Assembly (NCBI GenBank): GCA_934045905.1
Contig: OW203769.1
Span: forward strand, 15,779,705 to 15,843,704
Length of the DNA: 64,000 bases
DNA from: Leuctra nigra
Lineage: Eukaryota > Arthropoda > Insecta > Plecoptera > Leuctridae
Reading direction: 5' to 3'
This document shows positions 23,238-34,505 of the stretch, in pieces (within the stretch, counting starts at the first letter, position 1; every line of letters begins with the position of its first letter). Made by a program: the position numbers and the translations under genes. The notes beneath the pieces are model-generated. The model saw nothing but the letters and a program-made list of their open reading frames with translations. It was not told the origin of the DNA and searched no databases.

Positions 23238-26200
23238 AGTGAAATTCTTTCACACTTCAAAGAACTATCTTTGGAAAGATACATTTATTAAATTTGAGCT
23301 TCTGAATTCTTCATTAGATGAGTTTAAAAGTATAGGTCCCCTGTATTTAAAATGTAGGTATATCTTGATATATATTTTTAATAACGTGGTTGCGATGAAC
23401 TGAAAATGCAAGTAAAGTTTTGTGAATGTTTGAATTAGGCTGTCATGTTGAAAACAATTGAAAATGATCTAAATACCTCATGACTACTTGCATGAATATC
23501 TGCATCAACATCTCGCATTTAACTGTCATCTCTACAATCCTGTTGCTCTAAAACATGTTGCCAACTGTTATTTCTCGCGAAGCAAAGTTAAACTGACAAA
23601 GCTTCAACTTTATCGCAACTCCCGTTCTTTTAGCAGCGAAAAAAGTTCGCGTCGTTCGTTCGCACAAAACAGCAAAGCTTTATTCCCAACTCTTTTTCCC
23701 CGAAAACAATTCCACTAACCAGTTTGTCGCTTGTTACAAAACAAAACCATTGTTATCTCAACACTCAAGTTTTACTCTCCTATGACGTTATAACAATGAC
23801 GTATGTTTCGCAGTTATATTGAAATTCACGGCCTTCTCGTATGTGCGTGTGTTTTCTTTCCACGCGGCCATTTTCCTAAAAACAAATGACAATCAGTTTG
23901 AGTGCACCGCCTTGTGGACGGTTTGGAGACCACTTAGAGGGCGGTGGAATGACGTGAAGAGTAGTTTAGAAGGCTGTGGAGACGACGGACACGAACAGGT
24001 AATAGAGATGGCGGTGCGAATCGCCTTGACGCAATTTGACGCAATCCAATCATCATTTTGGCGATTAAAATTTACATAAATTTGGTATATAGGATTCAAA
24101 ATGGATACTTCACATTGTTGATCATAGCTTATTTTTCTACATCCGTTCACAAATCTTGGCAACGAAAACTGTAAACTTTTCGGAATTATAAATGAGAGAC
24201 GGGATCTAAAATATATTCACATTAATTTATCTACTAATTGATAACATATTGATCCTATCTGAGCCAACATTCTTTGGCAACTGAGATAAATCAAAATGAA
24301 GGAATTTCTGGTATAAAAGCAACCTATTCAACATAAACAAGATAAGAAATTGCATTCCCATTACTTTGATTTGAGACTTGGCACATTTCTCAGGTGAGAT
24401 TTCATTCTTCAACGAAGGCGAATCGGTCGTGTTTTGTAAAACCGCGTGATTCTTGTGCCTATTAAAGATATTCTAGAGCTCATTCTGAGTTGTGCCAACA
24501 AGATGGCCGCCGCGAAACTGCGTGACGTCACGTGGAGACAATAGGGAGCATCTGTGTATGTTGATTGAGGGTTTAATGCATGGGTCGGCAACCTTTATCG
24601 GTGAAGGAGCCAATTTCCTAAAAATTAATATATTAGATAATAATGGGAGCCGCAGAAAAGGCTATCAAACATAATAAACCGAAAATAATAAATTGAATTA
24701 CTAGTTTATTTTGATATTTTGACGAAGCCCCCCCCCCCCCCCCAGTTGTTACCCCGCAGAGCGTTCTTTTTATGAATTTCGACAATTTAAAGGTGATTCT
24801 GGGACTCTAAAATGAACACATTTTATCAAATAACCTTCCGATTGTTGCCCCGCAGGGCGTTGCTTTTTCGAATTATCAAAATGTTCGATTCCAGGTATTT
24901 ATTTAAATTATAAAGAGCCATTCAAGAACCACCAAGTAGCCGCAGATTACCGACCACTGGTTTATTGTGAATGGATGCTCGTGGGACATATGGTTACCAT
25001 CCCAGCATTATACTAGGTTCGAACATGGCGTCTTGTATTTCTTCCTGCGATCATTAAAGTTACCAGTATATCGCACATCGTGTTTTATACCCCCCCCCCC
25101 CCCCCCCCCCCCCCCCATCATCACAGGGGATGAAATTAACGTAACGAACCGCCACTTTATCACCAGCAAGGGGAGGGTGGGGCAAAGAGGAAAGCCAACG
25201 GCCTACATAATATTCCTAACTAATCCGATTAGTTGTGATCCAAAGCCGGAAAAATACATCCGTCTCCCCTATTTTGGATCCCCCACGTGGGATTCCTTCT
25301 GGTTGGAGTTTTTACTGGTTTTCTTCCTTGCCTTTTCCTTGTCGGTTGTAAACTGTAAGGGCCAATAAACACTCGATGTTATGAATTGGCGATAAAATAC
25401 AATGCTCTTAGTTGAAATCGACCCTTTTGTGTGGTTTTCAGCCCTCAACGCTGCGACATTGACTGCGAATATTCCGAGATAAGTTGGAAGTTTTTGAGAG
25501 GAAATCTATGTAGAAAATATCTAGAGAATGTTTCTAAAGAATATCTAAGTATACATCAAAAAATATGTAATTGACACAAAATTTAAAGAAACTATTATTT
25601 ATGAAGTAAGGAATCAATTAATTAATTAATTGAAATTATAGTGAGTTTTATTTACAAAATAAAACAGAAATATACTGAAAATTATTGCAATTTCAGTCTG
25701 GTAGCTAAACATTTTATGGCTCATGTTTATTTTAAATCTCCATTAATTTATATTACCTACGAAATTTGGTAAATTATTACTCCTATTTTAATGAAATGTT
25801 TTTTTTCATAGGCTCAGTAATATAATTAGAGCGTATCTTGATACTTATTCACTTAGTTTAAAAATGTCATAAAAAATCAAAATATTTAAGTACGTCGAAA
25901 TTAGATTACATACCTAAATATATCTGTTGTGTGTACACAACTGATATAATTAGGTTATCAAATTTCGCCTGCATTGAGGTAAACTATAATGCAATTAATC
26001 AAGACTTTACCCATGTCACCGTCCCCATGTCACTGGGCCCTACAAGGCCCCATGTCACCAGGCCCCTCACGCCTTTACATTCCCGCCTCACGCGCTCAAC
26101 TTAGGTTACTGGGAATCCAAGGTCTGTTTTCACGATATGAAATGCCAATAAACCGGGGAATTGGGCCCCCGAGGCCTCTGTGTTCGCTGGATGGCTTTTA

Positions 26201-26691
26201 TTTTTATTCCAGACGCAATAACAAACCGACGAGAGCGTTATATCCGAGAGAGATGGAGATGTGTTAGCATTATATAGAGAGATGGAGATGTATTAGAAGA
26301 GGTCGCGGAATATTTAGACAATTAGAAGAGCATGATATTTTCTTACAGGATTCTGATATAGATTTTATTTAGAGTTATCAGTTTATAAAATATTAAATAT
26401 AAAGTGTTTCAAAGGGCATTTCAGTAATATTTTGAAATTTAAAGTCTGATTTACCAACAGTGATTCTGTTGAAAATGATTTTATGTTTTGTTAATCAAAC
26501 GCATGAGGATGAAGATTGCGAAAAATCATGACAAAATTTTATGAAAGTATAAAATTTATTAGATTAAATCAAAACTAACGAACTGAGAAGAATATTATAA
26601 ATTCTTCAAAATAATGTTGTCTTCACTCTTTATATTCTTCAACCTATGTTACCCAATTACTGTTTCCACTTAGTTGTCTTGTTGATTTAAT
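23238..26691. other. Non-coding with poly-C tracts
   Basis: Poly-C at about 24728-24743 and 25090-25116. Moderately GC-rich patches at 23560-23720 and 24440-24540 hold no recognised gene. Confidence 0.35.
25090..25116. repeat. Poly-C tract (27 bp)
   Basis: Longest C homopolymer in the window, uninterrupted. Confidence 0.95.
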
Positions 26692-27220
26692 TTGTTAAAT
26701 TATGTGGGTGTGGAGAGTGTTGGGTTCAAAATTGGGCGAGAAAGACTGAGGTGGTTTGGTAAACTTAAGAGAATGAAAGACAGTAGAAGAGCCAAAAGTG
26801 AATTTGGAAAGTATGTGGAAGGTAAAAGAAAAGTTGGGAGGCCAAGAGATAGATGGATTGAACAGGTGAAAAGAGATGTTGAGGAACGAGGTGAAAGATG
26901 GGAAGAAGTTGAAAGGAAACATTTGTGGGAAAATCAAGAATTATGGGAACAAATAGTTACTAAAGTGGAGGTAGTAGAGGAGGATGAGGATGAAGAAGAA
27001 AAAGACGGAGGAGAAGAAGAAGAATAAGAAGAAGGAGAAGAAGAACAAGAAGAAAAAAGGAAGGAGGGGAGGAGGATGAGAAGGAAGACAAATGTGACAG
27101 GCCTGGCTAGCCGGCATTACTAAATGTATTTAGCCTATAAGAAATTTTTACTCTACCTAGTGTGGAATTAAGTGTTTATTAATGTAAATAAATATGTGAT
27201 AATAAAAAAAAAAAAAAATG
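26692..27220 (+). mobile_element. 5'-truncated LINE: ORF2 C-terminal tail, GA-rich 3' region and poly-A
   Basis: An open frame of about 110 codons carries the pattern RLRWFGKLKRM...GKRKVGRPRDRWIEQVKRDVEERG...W...R. This arrangement is familiar from the extreme C-terminus of some non-LTR retrotransposon ORF2 proteins. The frame then runs into acidic residues encoded by a GA-rich tract (about 26975-27085) and stops. An A-run ends the element near 27206-27220, preceded by AATAAATATGTGATAATAAA. Reverse transcriptase and endonuclease domains are absent, consistent with 5' truncation during target-primed insertion. Target-site duplication is not obvious. The clade is not assigned. Confidence 0.7.
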
Positions 27221-28026
27221 TCTCGAGTCTCGATTGAAAACATTGATCCGTATTCAGACTGACATGTCAACTTCAATCCACAAAACACGCATTTTCACGA
27301 TCGTTTCCAGCAACAAAACTAATTTACTAAATATATCCATCTATTTAGTAAATTAATTTGGTCGCCGTGACGTCACCCATATAAAACATATGCAACAACT
27401 CAATTACTACCGCACTCAAAGGGTTCAAACATAATACTTGGATCATAATCCCCACAGGCCTCGGATAATAAATTGGTTTGTGGGGGCAATAAAGCGGCCA
27501 GAGGGGTCCACATTGGTCAATCAACGGACCCGTCTCGATCAACTTATCATCTCCTTGTCTTAGGCTTAGCGCTAATTGAATGCGGAGCGGGAATATTAAT
27601 TATGTGACCGGTTTTAGAGCTTAGGTTCCAGAGTGGAAATAAAAGTTTTTAGGTGGCTTTTTAATGAAGTTCCGTTCGGATCTTTTGATGTGCGTGAAAT
27701 CTGTGATGATGCTGCGAACTGGAGCTTCGGGCACTTTGCTTTACAGATGTTCATCGTGAAAGATAAATCAAACTGAGCGGGTAACAGGAAAAGATATAAG
27801 CTATTAACATCTTGGGATTTATAAATACAATTTGCATTCATGATTTAATTACTTTATCTCATGTATTAAAAGTGCCACTGCCTATAATAATGATTGATAA
27901 AGATAGGTAATCCCTATGCGTTGCGTATTGACGCGGTGGCCAATGAGGAACCAAGTTTCCCTCGCAAGCCCCGCCCAGCGGGAAAATATCAGCGCCTGAT
28001 TGGCCAAAACACAAAACGGTCAAGAA
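27221..28026. other. Non-coding
   Basis: No gene or repeat recognised. Confidence 0.4.
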
Positions 28027-28284
28027 TACACTCTAAGAATCCGTCGACAAAATGTGTTGATTTAAGACGACTCAAAAAAATGTGTTAATTTCAACCCAAA
28101 ATATGTGTTAGTTTCAACCCAAAAATGTGTTAGTTTCAACACAAAAATGTCTTGATTTCTGACGACACAAATAGTGTGTTGATTTTGCAAAAATCAACAC
28201 AAATTTTGTGCAGTAATCAACACAGTTTTTTTGTGTTGTCATTCATAAATCAACACATTTTTGTAGACGATTTCTTAGAGTGTA
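28027..28284. mobile_element. Fold-back MITE rich in TGTGTTGATTT words
   Basis: The ends TACACTCTAAGAATCCGTC and GACGATTTCTTAGAGTGTA are inverted repeats. The interior is made of degenerate AAATGTGTTRRTTTCAAC repeats on the left and complementary AATCAACACA words on the right, so the whole element can fold back. Confidence 0.85.
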
Positions 28285-28859
28285 CGTTACACATGCCAAA
28301 AACAAAAAAAGCTAATTCCCCTTAGTAATTCATTTGAAACGGTATCTCGGAGTTTCCCTCAAAATACAATTTTATGTCATGAAATTGTTCTATTCAATTT
28401 GCTAGTACGTCGGGCTGAGCTCGTATTTCAACTTGGCTATGCAGATGTTTGCTCAAGGCTTTAACAGGCAAATAAAAAGCGTCTACTAAAACCCGGGTTG
28501 TTTATGATCATTGAACGGGTATTTACGATGCCACTAGATTTGTTTGGGTTGATTATTATCGGCGCGGAATAATGAAAGTGGATAGTAAAACGCGTTGCCC
28601 AAAGGATTTAATCAGTAATTCCTAGAGGAAGTCCAGTTTTATATCATGTCCCAAAACCAACATCCAATTAAATTCACTGACGTTCTAATAATACGTGCAA
28701 AGTTGTAACAGTTTGTCGTTACATTTTAATATTGTGATCAATTTTGTACCAATAAAACACGAATAATTGGATATTTTTTTATCCTTTCCTTAAACTAAAT
28801 CAAATAGTAAAACTGACAAAAATACTTGATATGAATACCAACTACAAATTGAAAAGATT
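28285..28859. other. Non-coding
   Basis: No gene or repeat recognised. Confidence 0.4.
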
Positions 28860-28932
28860 TGCTAACGGCGGGATTCGAGCCCACATCCCTGAATTGCCGG
28901 TCCAGTGCTCTAACTACTAAGCTAAGCTGGCA
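28860..28932 (-). tRNA. tRNA-like sequence (pseudogene or SINE head)
   Basis: On the minus strand a 73-nt cloverleaf can be drawn. Acceptor arms are TGCCAGC and GTTAGCA, with one C-A mismatch and one G-T. The D arm contains TAGCTTAGTAGTTAGAGC, the anticodon stem is CTGGA/TTCAG with a 7-nt loop CCGGCAA, and the T arm is GTGGG-CTCGAAT-CCCGC. The loop would place GGC (Ala) as anticodon, but position 33 is C where U is nearly invariant and T54 is C. It therefore looks like a tRNA pseudogene or the head of a tRNA-derived SINE. Pol III A- and B-box motifs are preserved. Confidence 0.55.
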
Positions 28933-29029
28933 ATCAAAAATGATTGCCTCAGATCTGAATCGTCGATGGCTGAAAAACATTCATAATCACATATGTTGGA
29001 ATCCCGGCTTCCATTTGGCTTCTCAAGCC

Positions 29030-29112
29030 AAGTGTAAGAGAGAGTACGAGAGCATCAGGCCATGTGTAAGAGAGAGTACGAGAGCATCAAGCCATGTGTA
29101 AGAGAGAGTAAG
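29030..29112. repeat. Minisatellite, about 33-bp unit
   Basis: Two and a half copies of a unit containing GTGTAAGAGAGAGTACGAGA and GCATCARGCCAT lie immediately downstream of the UNC-5 exon donor site, inside the intron. Confidence 0.85.
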
Positions 29113-29122
29113 AGCTACTTAC

Positions 29123-29342
29123 AGGCGACGTCGACGGTGGCTGGCGGACTCTTGATCTGCCCTCTACTCGACCAGGCAACGCATTCACACTTAAACTTGT
29201 CCTTGCCGAAGTACTCCTCGACCTCGTTGCGCGTGATGTTGATCGACGCCTCCACCTGGCGCACTCCCGTCTGCGGGTCGACGTAGTCCTGCTGTACAGG
29301 AGGCGACGCGCCGGCAGGACGGCCACTGCAGCGGAAGTACAC
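29123..29342 (-). CDS. unc-5: Netrin receptor UNC-5 exon (second half of first Ig domain)
   Basis: UNC-5 is a netrin receptor that mediates repulsive axon and cell guidance. Its ectodomain has two Ig and two thrombospondin domains, followed by a membrane segment and ZU5, UPA and death domains. This 220-nt exon encodes a peptide beginning VYFRCSGRPAG and ending with the CECVAWSSRG...KSPPATVDVA segment. That matches the family pattern in which a cysteine strand and a QCVAWSS-like strand close the first Ig domain. The acceptor is TTGTGTGCAG|GTG and the donor GTCGCCT|GTAAGT. It starts in phase 0, which fits the end of the exon at 30102-30265, and ends in phase 1. GC content is far above the flanks. 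The next exon (second Ig) was not recognised further left, so that intron exceeds 29 kb or its exons were missed. Confidence 0.9.
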
Positions 29343-29582
29343 CTGCACACAAGACACATACTCTAGACTGATCGCCTCCACCTGACGAACTCCCGTCTGC
29401 GGGTCGACGTAGTCCTGCTGTACAGGAGGCGACGCGCCGGCAGGACGGCCACTGCAGCGGAAGTACACCTGCACACAAGACACACACTCTAGACTGATCG
29501 CCTCCATGACGCACTCCCGGCTGCGGGTCGACGTAGTCCTGCTGTACAGGAGGCAGGACGGCCACTGCAGCGGAAGTACACC
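29343..29582 (-). repeat. Two tandem partial copies of the UNC-5 exon 5' half
   Basis: The acceptor region plus the first 90-odd coding bases of the 29123-29342 exon are repeated twice on its 5' side. Exon-start equivalents lie at 29468 and 29581. The first copy is exactly 126 bp (42 codons) away and reads in frame into the true exon through EAISLEYVSCVQ, so the intronic AG end is translated if used as coding. The second copy is 113 bp away and has lost 13 bp, so it is out of frame. Each copy keeps the TGTGTGCAG|GTGTAC acceptor. The result is three competing 3' splice sites. It could also be an assembly artefact. Confidence 0.85.
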
Positions 29583-30101
29583 TGCACACAAGGTGTACTT
29601 GTTCACAACTTGTACAAGTGTGTGGATGGGGTGAGTGGGTTGAGTGTAGTTAATCTCAAAATATGGAAATTTAAAGAAATGAAGTGTAAAGAAAGTACCT
29701 AATTAGGGGTTTTGAGAGTCTCGAAATCCTCAGCTAATAGTATTTTTTGGATTTTTCACACAACAGAAACAATTTTGGTGCACTGAAATTATAAATTTTG
29801 GAAAGAAAGGCAATAAAATGTAATATTGTGATCTATGAATTTCAAAGATTATCCTCAAGTTTGGGTAACGCTCTAAGAAAATTAGGCCGCGCGCAATTTT
29901 TTAATTTTTAAAACTCGTGACCAGGAGCACTCATAAGTCAAGTGACACACCATCCCCCTCCTCTCCCATTCCCGACGACCATCTCTATCCGCCTGACTTT
30001 AGTATATTCTTCCTTGTGCTCCAGGCTCAAGCAATAACATTGAATCCTCAGGTCGTCTCGCATCAAACATTCAGGGATAATAAAAGCTCGTGATGTATTA
30101 C
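29583..30101. other. UNC-5 intron remainder
   Basis: Sequence between the duplicated exon fragments and the donor of the upstream exon. A second copy of AGGTGTACTTG-like sequence lies at about 29590. AT-rich, no other feature. Confidence 0.6.
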
Positions 30102-30265
30102 CTGCAGCGCATGCGCGGCGCGACATTGCAGCGTTGCCGGCTTGTTCTTGATGACGTAGGCGTCAGTCGGCTCCTCCAGGAAGATCGGGTTCTGGAGGTC
30201 GCCGTCGGGGTTCGCCAGCGTTGGGTTCTGGAGGTGGTCTTCCAGCAGGTAGCTGTCGTCGGGGT
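30102..30265 (-). CDS. unc-5: Netrin receptor UNC-5 exon (start of first Ig domain)
   Basis: This 164-nt exon encodes a peptide containing LLEDHLQNPTLANP, then NPIFLEEPTDAYVIKNKPAT and LQCRAAHALQ. The PIFLEEP-DAYVIKNKPATL-CRA order is characteristic of the N-terminal edge of the first Ig domain in UNC-5 proteins, and the cysteine in LQCRAA is the first Ig cysteine. The acceptor on the minus strand is TCTCTTCCAG|AC, so a preceding exon must supply one base (GAC, Asp). The donor is GCGCTGCAG|GTAATA in phase 0, which joins 29342 to read AHALQ-VYFRC. The 5' exons (signal peptide) were not recognised to the right, so they lie outside the window or in missed short exons. Confidence 0.9.
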
Positions 30266-30589
30266 CTGGAAGAGAGGAATCACATTCATGATGGAATAGT
30301 TCACATTTACACAGAAACTCGAATTACAAGACAGTGCTGCATCATCGACTTCAGCTCTATGGGATTCGTTACTAAACAGTCTAAATACTTTTGTCGATGT
30401 CAAAAGCTGTGTCAGGTTTCCCTGCAATCTGGTAAAATGTAAGACGATCTCAGCTGGACGCTTGAAGTATTTGACCTTGGTCTATACGTAAGAACGAGGC
30501 GGCGTGCTATGTCAGCATACATCGACGACATACTTGCTAATCCCTAACAAAGAATCGTTTGTCAATGGTTGCATTATACCTAAAATAAG

Positions 30590-30775
30590 CTAATGGAGCA
30601 AGTTGGTTCTGTCAGTAACGGCCTAGATTCGATTCCATCCCGCCGCAGTCGAGAGGCAAATGATGGGAAAGGTTCCCTACTAATAGGCCACGACGCCTCC
30701 TTCCCACCGCACCTCTTCATCATCATTAGCCTATGTAGTACAGTGCGACGTTAAACACAACTAAAATTAAATCAC
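30590..30775 (+). mobile_element. Degenerate tRNA-derived SINE (family 1)
   Basis: A head with a weak A-box (GTTGGTTCTGTCAGTAACG) and B-box (GATTCGATTCC) is followed by the family body: AGTCGAGAGGCAAATG, GGTTCCCTACTAATAGGCC, CCTCCTTCCCACC and GTGCGACGTTAAACA. It lies on the strand opposite to unc-5, upstream of its first visible exon. Confidence 0.75.
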
Positions 30776-31404
30776 ACCTGACATTTTTCTTCCGTTTCAT
30801 TTAATTTGACAGTTTCAAAACGCATCCTGATTTCTCGATCCAGGTCAAGACCAAAAGTCCTCGCATCGAAAACGTTCCATCATTCAAACACGATCCATCA
30901 TCCGATTGGCTTGTCGCGGTCACGTGAGCGCATCGCCGTCGCCTGATTGGTCGCTTATCGCGGTGTTTGATCGCCAACCTGTTGAATTGACCTGTCACTC
31001 ACGGGAAGAAGAAAGTTGATTGGTTATGTTCTCCACGGTCGGAGAGTTGTGTTTTTTCTGTTGTGTTCCGCCAGTTAATTGACATCGTTAATCTTCGTTT
31101 AGGAATTTGTAAATGTTGACACGTGACGTTTGAGGCGAATTGAAAAACAGTCACACGATTATTTGGGTTCATTACTCATTGGAATGAAACAGCCGCGAAC
31201 AAGATTATAAATGATGAGAAGTTAGTTCCTCGCATCAAGGTGAACATGCACTTCGAGTTGAAACTGAAACTTGTACAGATAATAAGTTTTTTTGTTAAAC
31301 ATACAATTAAGTACCTAGCTAATCTTAGATTGTATAAACCAGAGTTTGGATAACAATGGTAGCGAAACTCGTAAAATCCACAGAATGACGTCATTTGCTG
31401 AGAT
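30776..31404. other. Non-coding with several ATTGG words
   Basis: ATTGG (CCAAT-box complement) occurs several times between 30903 and 31023 together with GC-rich sequence. This could be regulatory, but no promoter or transcript start can be shown. Confidence 0.3.
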
Positions 31405-31896
31405 TGTCAGACCATAGAGATTCATATACTTACAGAGAGGGGCAAGTAGATAGCCAGCCTTGGTATGATGCGATGTACATTGTCAGGGTAGATCTGAGCA
31501 TGCTCAGCCACCATCTTGGAGATTATTTCAAAAATTACTTTAAAAATGGCACCCCCCTCGATTGTAATGTTGTTGGCAAGAGACTTGAATGTTACTTTGT
31601 ACTAACCTTCAGTGCATACTTCACAGTAACAAACAACACAGAACAAATAAATGTACAGTAATAACAAGATATAATATTGTAATAGTCTTCTGATTCAAGT
31701 TAAAAACGTGTTTCTAGTAAGTTTAAAATTTGACAGCTCAAAGTAATTTTTTCACTGCCTTCCGAATTAATTTTCCATTTCAGTGGCAGTGAATTATTAA
31801 ATATCTCCAATATGGAGAAAAAGGATCTTTCAAAATTAGTCAAGCATTAACCAGTAGTTACCCCTCTCTGTAATATATCTCTATGGTCAGACCATG
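31405..31896 (-). repeat. Dispersed repeat D, copy 2, with inverted ends
   Basis: 31405-31632 is the reverse complement of 1-232. The far end at 31840-31896 has CCCCTCTCTGTAATATATCT and CTATGGTCAGACCATG, the inverted counterpart of CAGACCATAGAGATTCATAT at 31409, so the complete element seems to have terminal inverted repeats. Confidence 0.75.
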
Positions 31897-32154
31897 TAAA
31901 TCGTTAACTTCAGCCAATTTAAAAACAAAAGAGGACACAAAAGAGTAGAGTATAAAAAAGTTAATGGGAAACAGTGCGCTTTGACTGTAATCAAATTCTT
32001 TTAGATTGTTTTCCTAAACGTTTATAATTGTTAAAATAAATTATAAAACCATATCTATCGTAAATTTTTACGAAATTGAACAATATTTCAGACAGCGTCT
32101 CCATTTAAAACTTATGTCGGAAACTGTCATTTTTTAATAGTTTTCTATTCTCAT

Positions 32155-32330
32155 TTCTGTCTAACGAAGTAACGGATCAGGCCAATTTTTTTCACAAAAG
32201 ATCCATTACTATCCTGATCGTTTACCTATTGATTTCTAGCAAGATCGGTCTCTTGGTTTCAACGGAAAATTGATTTATTGTTCACACGCCGCTTTACTGA
32301 TGGTTAATCTGAAAGAAAAGCTGTGCCCAA
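32155..32330. repeat. Dispersed repeat E, uninterrupted copy
   Basis: Matches 225-470 without the 241-363 fold-back, and 37025-38170 without the 37132-38130 Helitron-like element. It therefore shows both pre-insertion states. Confidence 0.7.
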
Positions 32331-33035
32331 AGATTCATGCGTTTCCAATACTTGCTTATCAACTCGTTCACAGCAAAATACATTGTTTATTTGATTGATT
32401 ATTTTCCCAGACGTTAAGTAAACTTTTGTTCCTCTTCTATTATCTCTCTATAAATTACTACTCATGCTGTATTATTTATCGACGCAATCATCCTCGCGTG
32501 TCGTACAGTGTTGCCAACCTCATCGCGTGCACCCGCGCTACACATCAGCTATAGCGTGGCGGGAGATTTGCGCTGCGAGGTTGGCGTGCCTGGGATTACA
32601 AGATACAGGTAATTAGATTAGCCATATCGGCCATGTTGTAGGCATGAAACATTCAGTGCTGTCAGGTTGGAATCACTGACACGATGCATGACCAGATAGA
32701 AGGGGTTTCTAATTAGGAATTTACATGTTTGATTCTATTTGTGGAATTTCTTTGGAGGTGGTAAAGTGTTTAATGTAGATTGCAGACTGGATTTTGACTA
32801 CGGGGGGAGCATGTTTCCCTTTGCCTTATCCCCTTTGTACAGCTATTTTTAATGTCGTAGTGTCTTTAATTTGTTAATATCAAAGTGTTTTCATTTCCTA
32901 AAATGTACAGCTTTTCAAGTAAATTTTCTTAACTTTATTTAAGTTTAACATTCAGATTTTTCATAGTCTGATTAAAACATGATTACACACAATATTGTGT
33001 GTAGTCTACTCTAAGTTTCAAGATATTTGGAGCTA
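32331..33035. other. Non-coding
   Basis: A GC-rich stretch at 32500-32590 has no recognised domain. Nothing else recognised. Confidence 0.4.
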
Positions 33036-33268
33036 TGGGCTGGATTCACACAGAAGTATAACTTTATGACCGAAAAAGCTAATATGAATATTAGCAATTA
33101 ATATATCTTCATGAATTTATCTCTACAAATTACAATTTATAATTATAATATATTATGTTTTTACATGATAATATCATAATAAGTGAAGAATTGGGAGCTA
33201 TAATGTTATACTGGCATAAAGTTGTGCCGGGATAAGGCTTAAAACCTTCTTTTGTGAATCCAGTCCCA
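33036..33268. mobile_element. Fold-back element with GGGCTGGATTCACA ends
   Basis: The termini GGGCTGGATTCACACAGAAG and CTTCTTTTGTGAATCCAGTCCC are inverted repeats, and TATAACTTTATG pairs with CATAAAGTTGTG. The interior is AT-rich with ATATTA palindromes. Not coding. Confidence 0.75.
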
Positions 33269-34400
33269 GAATATCTTCAAATAAAATGTTTTAAAATCAC
33301 ATATTTTTTTTGAATATCTTCTTATATTCTTAAAACCGTATTTACCTACTTTTTCGCAGTAGCCACCATTTCTATTATCTTCTATCTATTTTAATATTAC
33401 AATATTCTCTTCTTCGGCAATGAAGCTGTAAGGAGCCAGCCTCTCAATGACGTCAGAACCCACTATCTGTAACCGCGGGGGCGGGATTGGATTATGATTA
33501 GATTCGGGATAAAATCCTCCCGTCTCATTGATTAGTGGGATGAGGTTGATGAAATAAGAGGAGAAGAAATGAACCTCGGATTCTATCAGATCTCTGTCTG
33601 GAGATAATCCGCTGATCCGAGCTAAAAGATAATCAGATATTACATGTAACATCTCTCCATCTTTCTAGCTCTCAAATCAAGAGAAAATCACATAAAGGGG
33701 TTTTGAAACTATGAATAAGATATTATCGGGCTGAAGTCCATTTTAATGATTCTAAGGGTGAGCTCATAAACCAGCAATTCTATCTTCATCGAATCATATT
33801 TGTAATGGTGACATGAGTCATTCATTGTGTAAGAGAATACTTCAATATAACTCTATTTGTTGACATATGGCAATTGATAGAGCTTGATTACATCATTCCA
33901 AAAGTGTGCAACGCAAAATCGATGTAATAGACTTCCGGCTTTTTACCTCAGATGTCCAGATATTCTTGTGTTAATGGGACTGGAGCCCAGACTTGTTAAA
34001 AATAAAATGTATAAATCATATAAAAATCAGTTGAATTTAGACATAATCAATGAAAATATCCAGCTGAAATTTTTACCACTTGTGCTCTTTTGGTGACTGA
34101 AGTCACCAAACCCTCCCCTTAGATGCTGAAAAAGGTATTCATTACATTTCACTAGATTTTAAGATGATAAAAGTCCATTTACTGGCAAAAAAAAAGCTCA
34201 GCTTATTCAGTTTTACTGGACGCAATTTGAACTATTTGACGACTTAAAACTTTTCAAACGCATGTTTCCCAAGAAATGGAGCCCGTTTATGTAGATCCTA
34301 TCAATAACCATGACCCGAGTAACTCAAATGAAGGCTCCATTCTAATGTGATTGGTATTAGCAACACATGTATGACAGTCTCTTGTCATCGAGCACAAGAT
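33269..34400. other. Non-coding
   Basis: Short open frames only. A moderately GC-rich patch at 33420-33500 has no recognised gene. Confidence 0.35.
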
Positions 34401-34505
34401 TCCATCTCATATCTCTCTATCTCTCTCCCACTGATCGCGCGGCTCATGTCGCTATCTCTCTCCCACTCATCTGGCGGCTCATGTCGCTATCTCTCTCACA
34501 CTCAT
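34401..34505. repeat. Short tandem repeat of CGCTATCTCTCTCCCACT type
   Basis: Three degenerate copies of a unit of about 35-40 bp containing CTATCTCTCTCCCACTSATC and CGGCTCATGTCG. Confidence 0.8.

Noticed and set aside
33386..33652. 88-codon minus-strand open frame as a possible exon
   Set aside because: No family resemblance and no clear splice sites.
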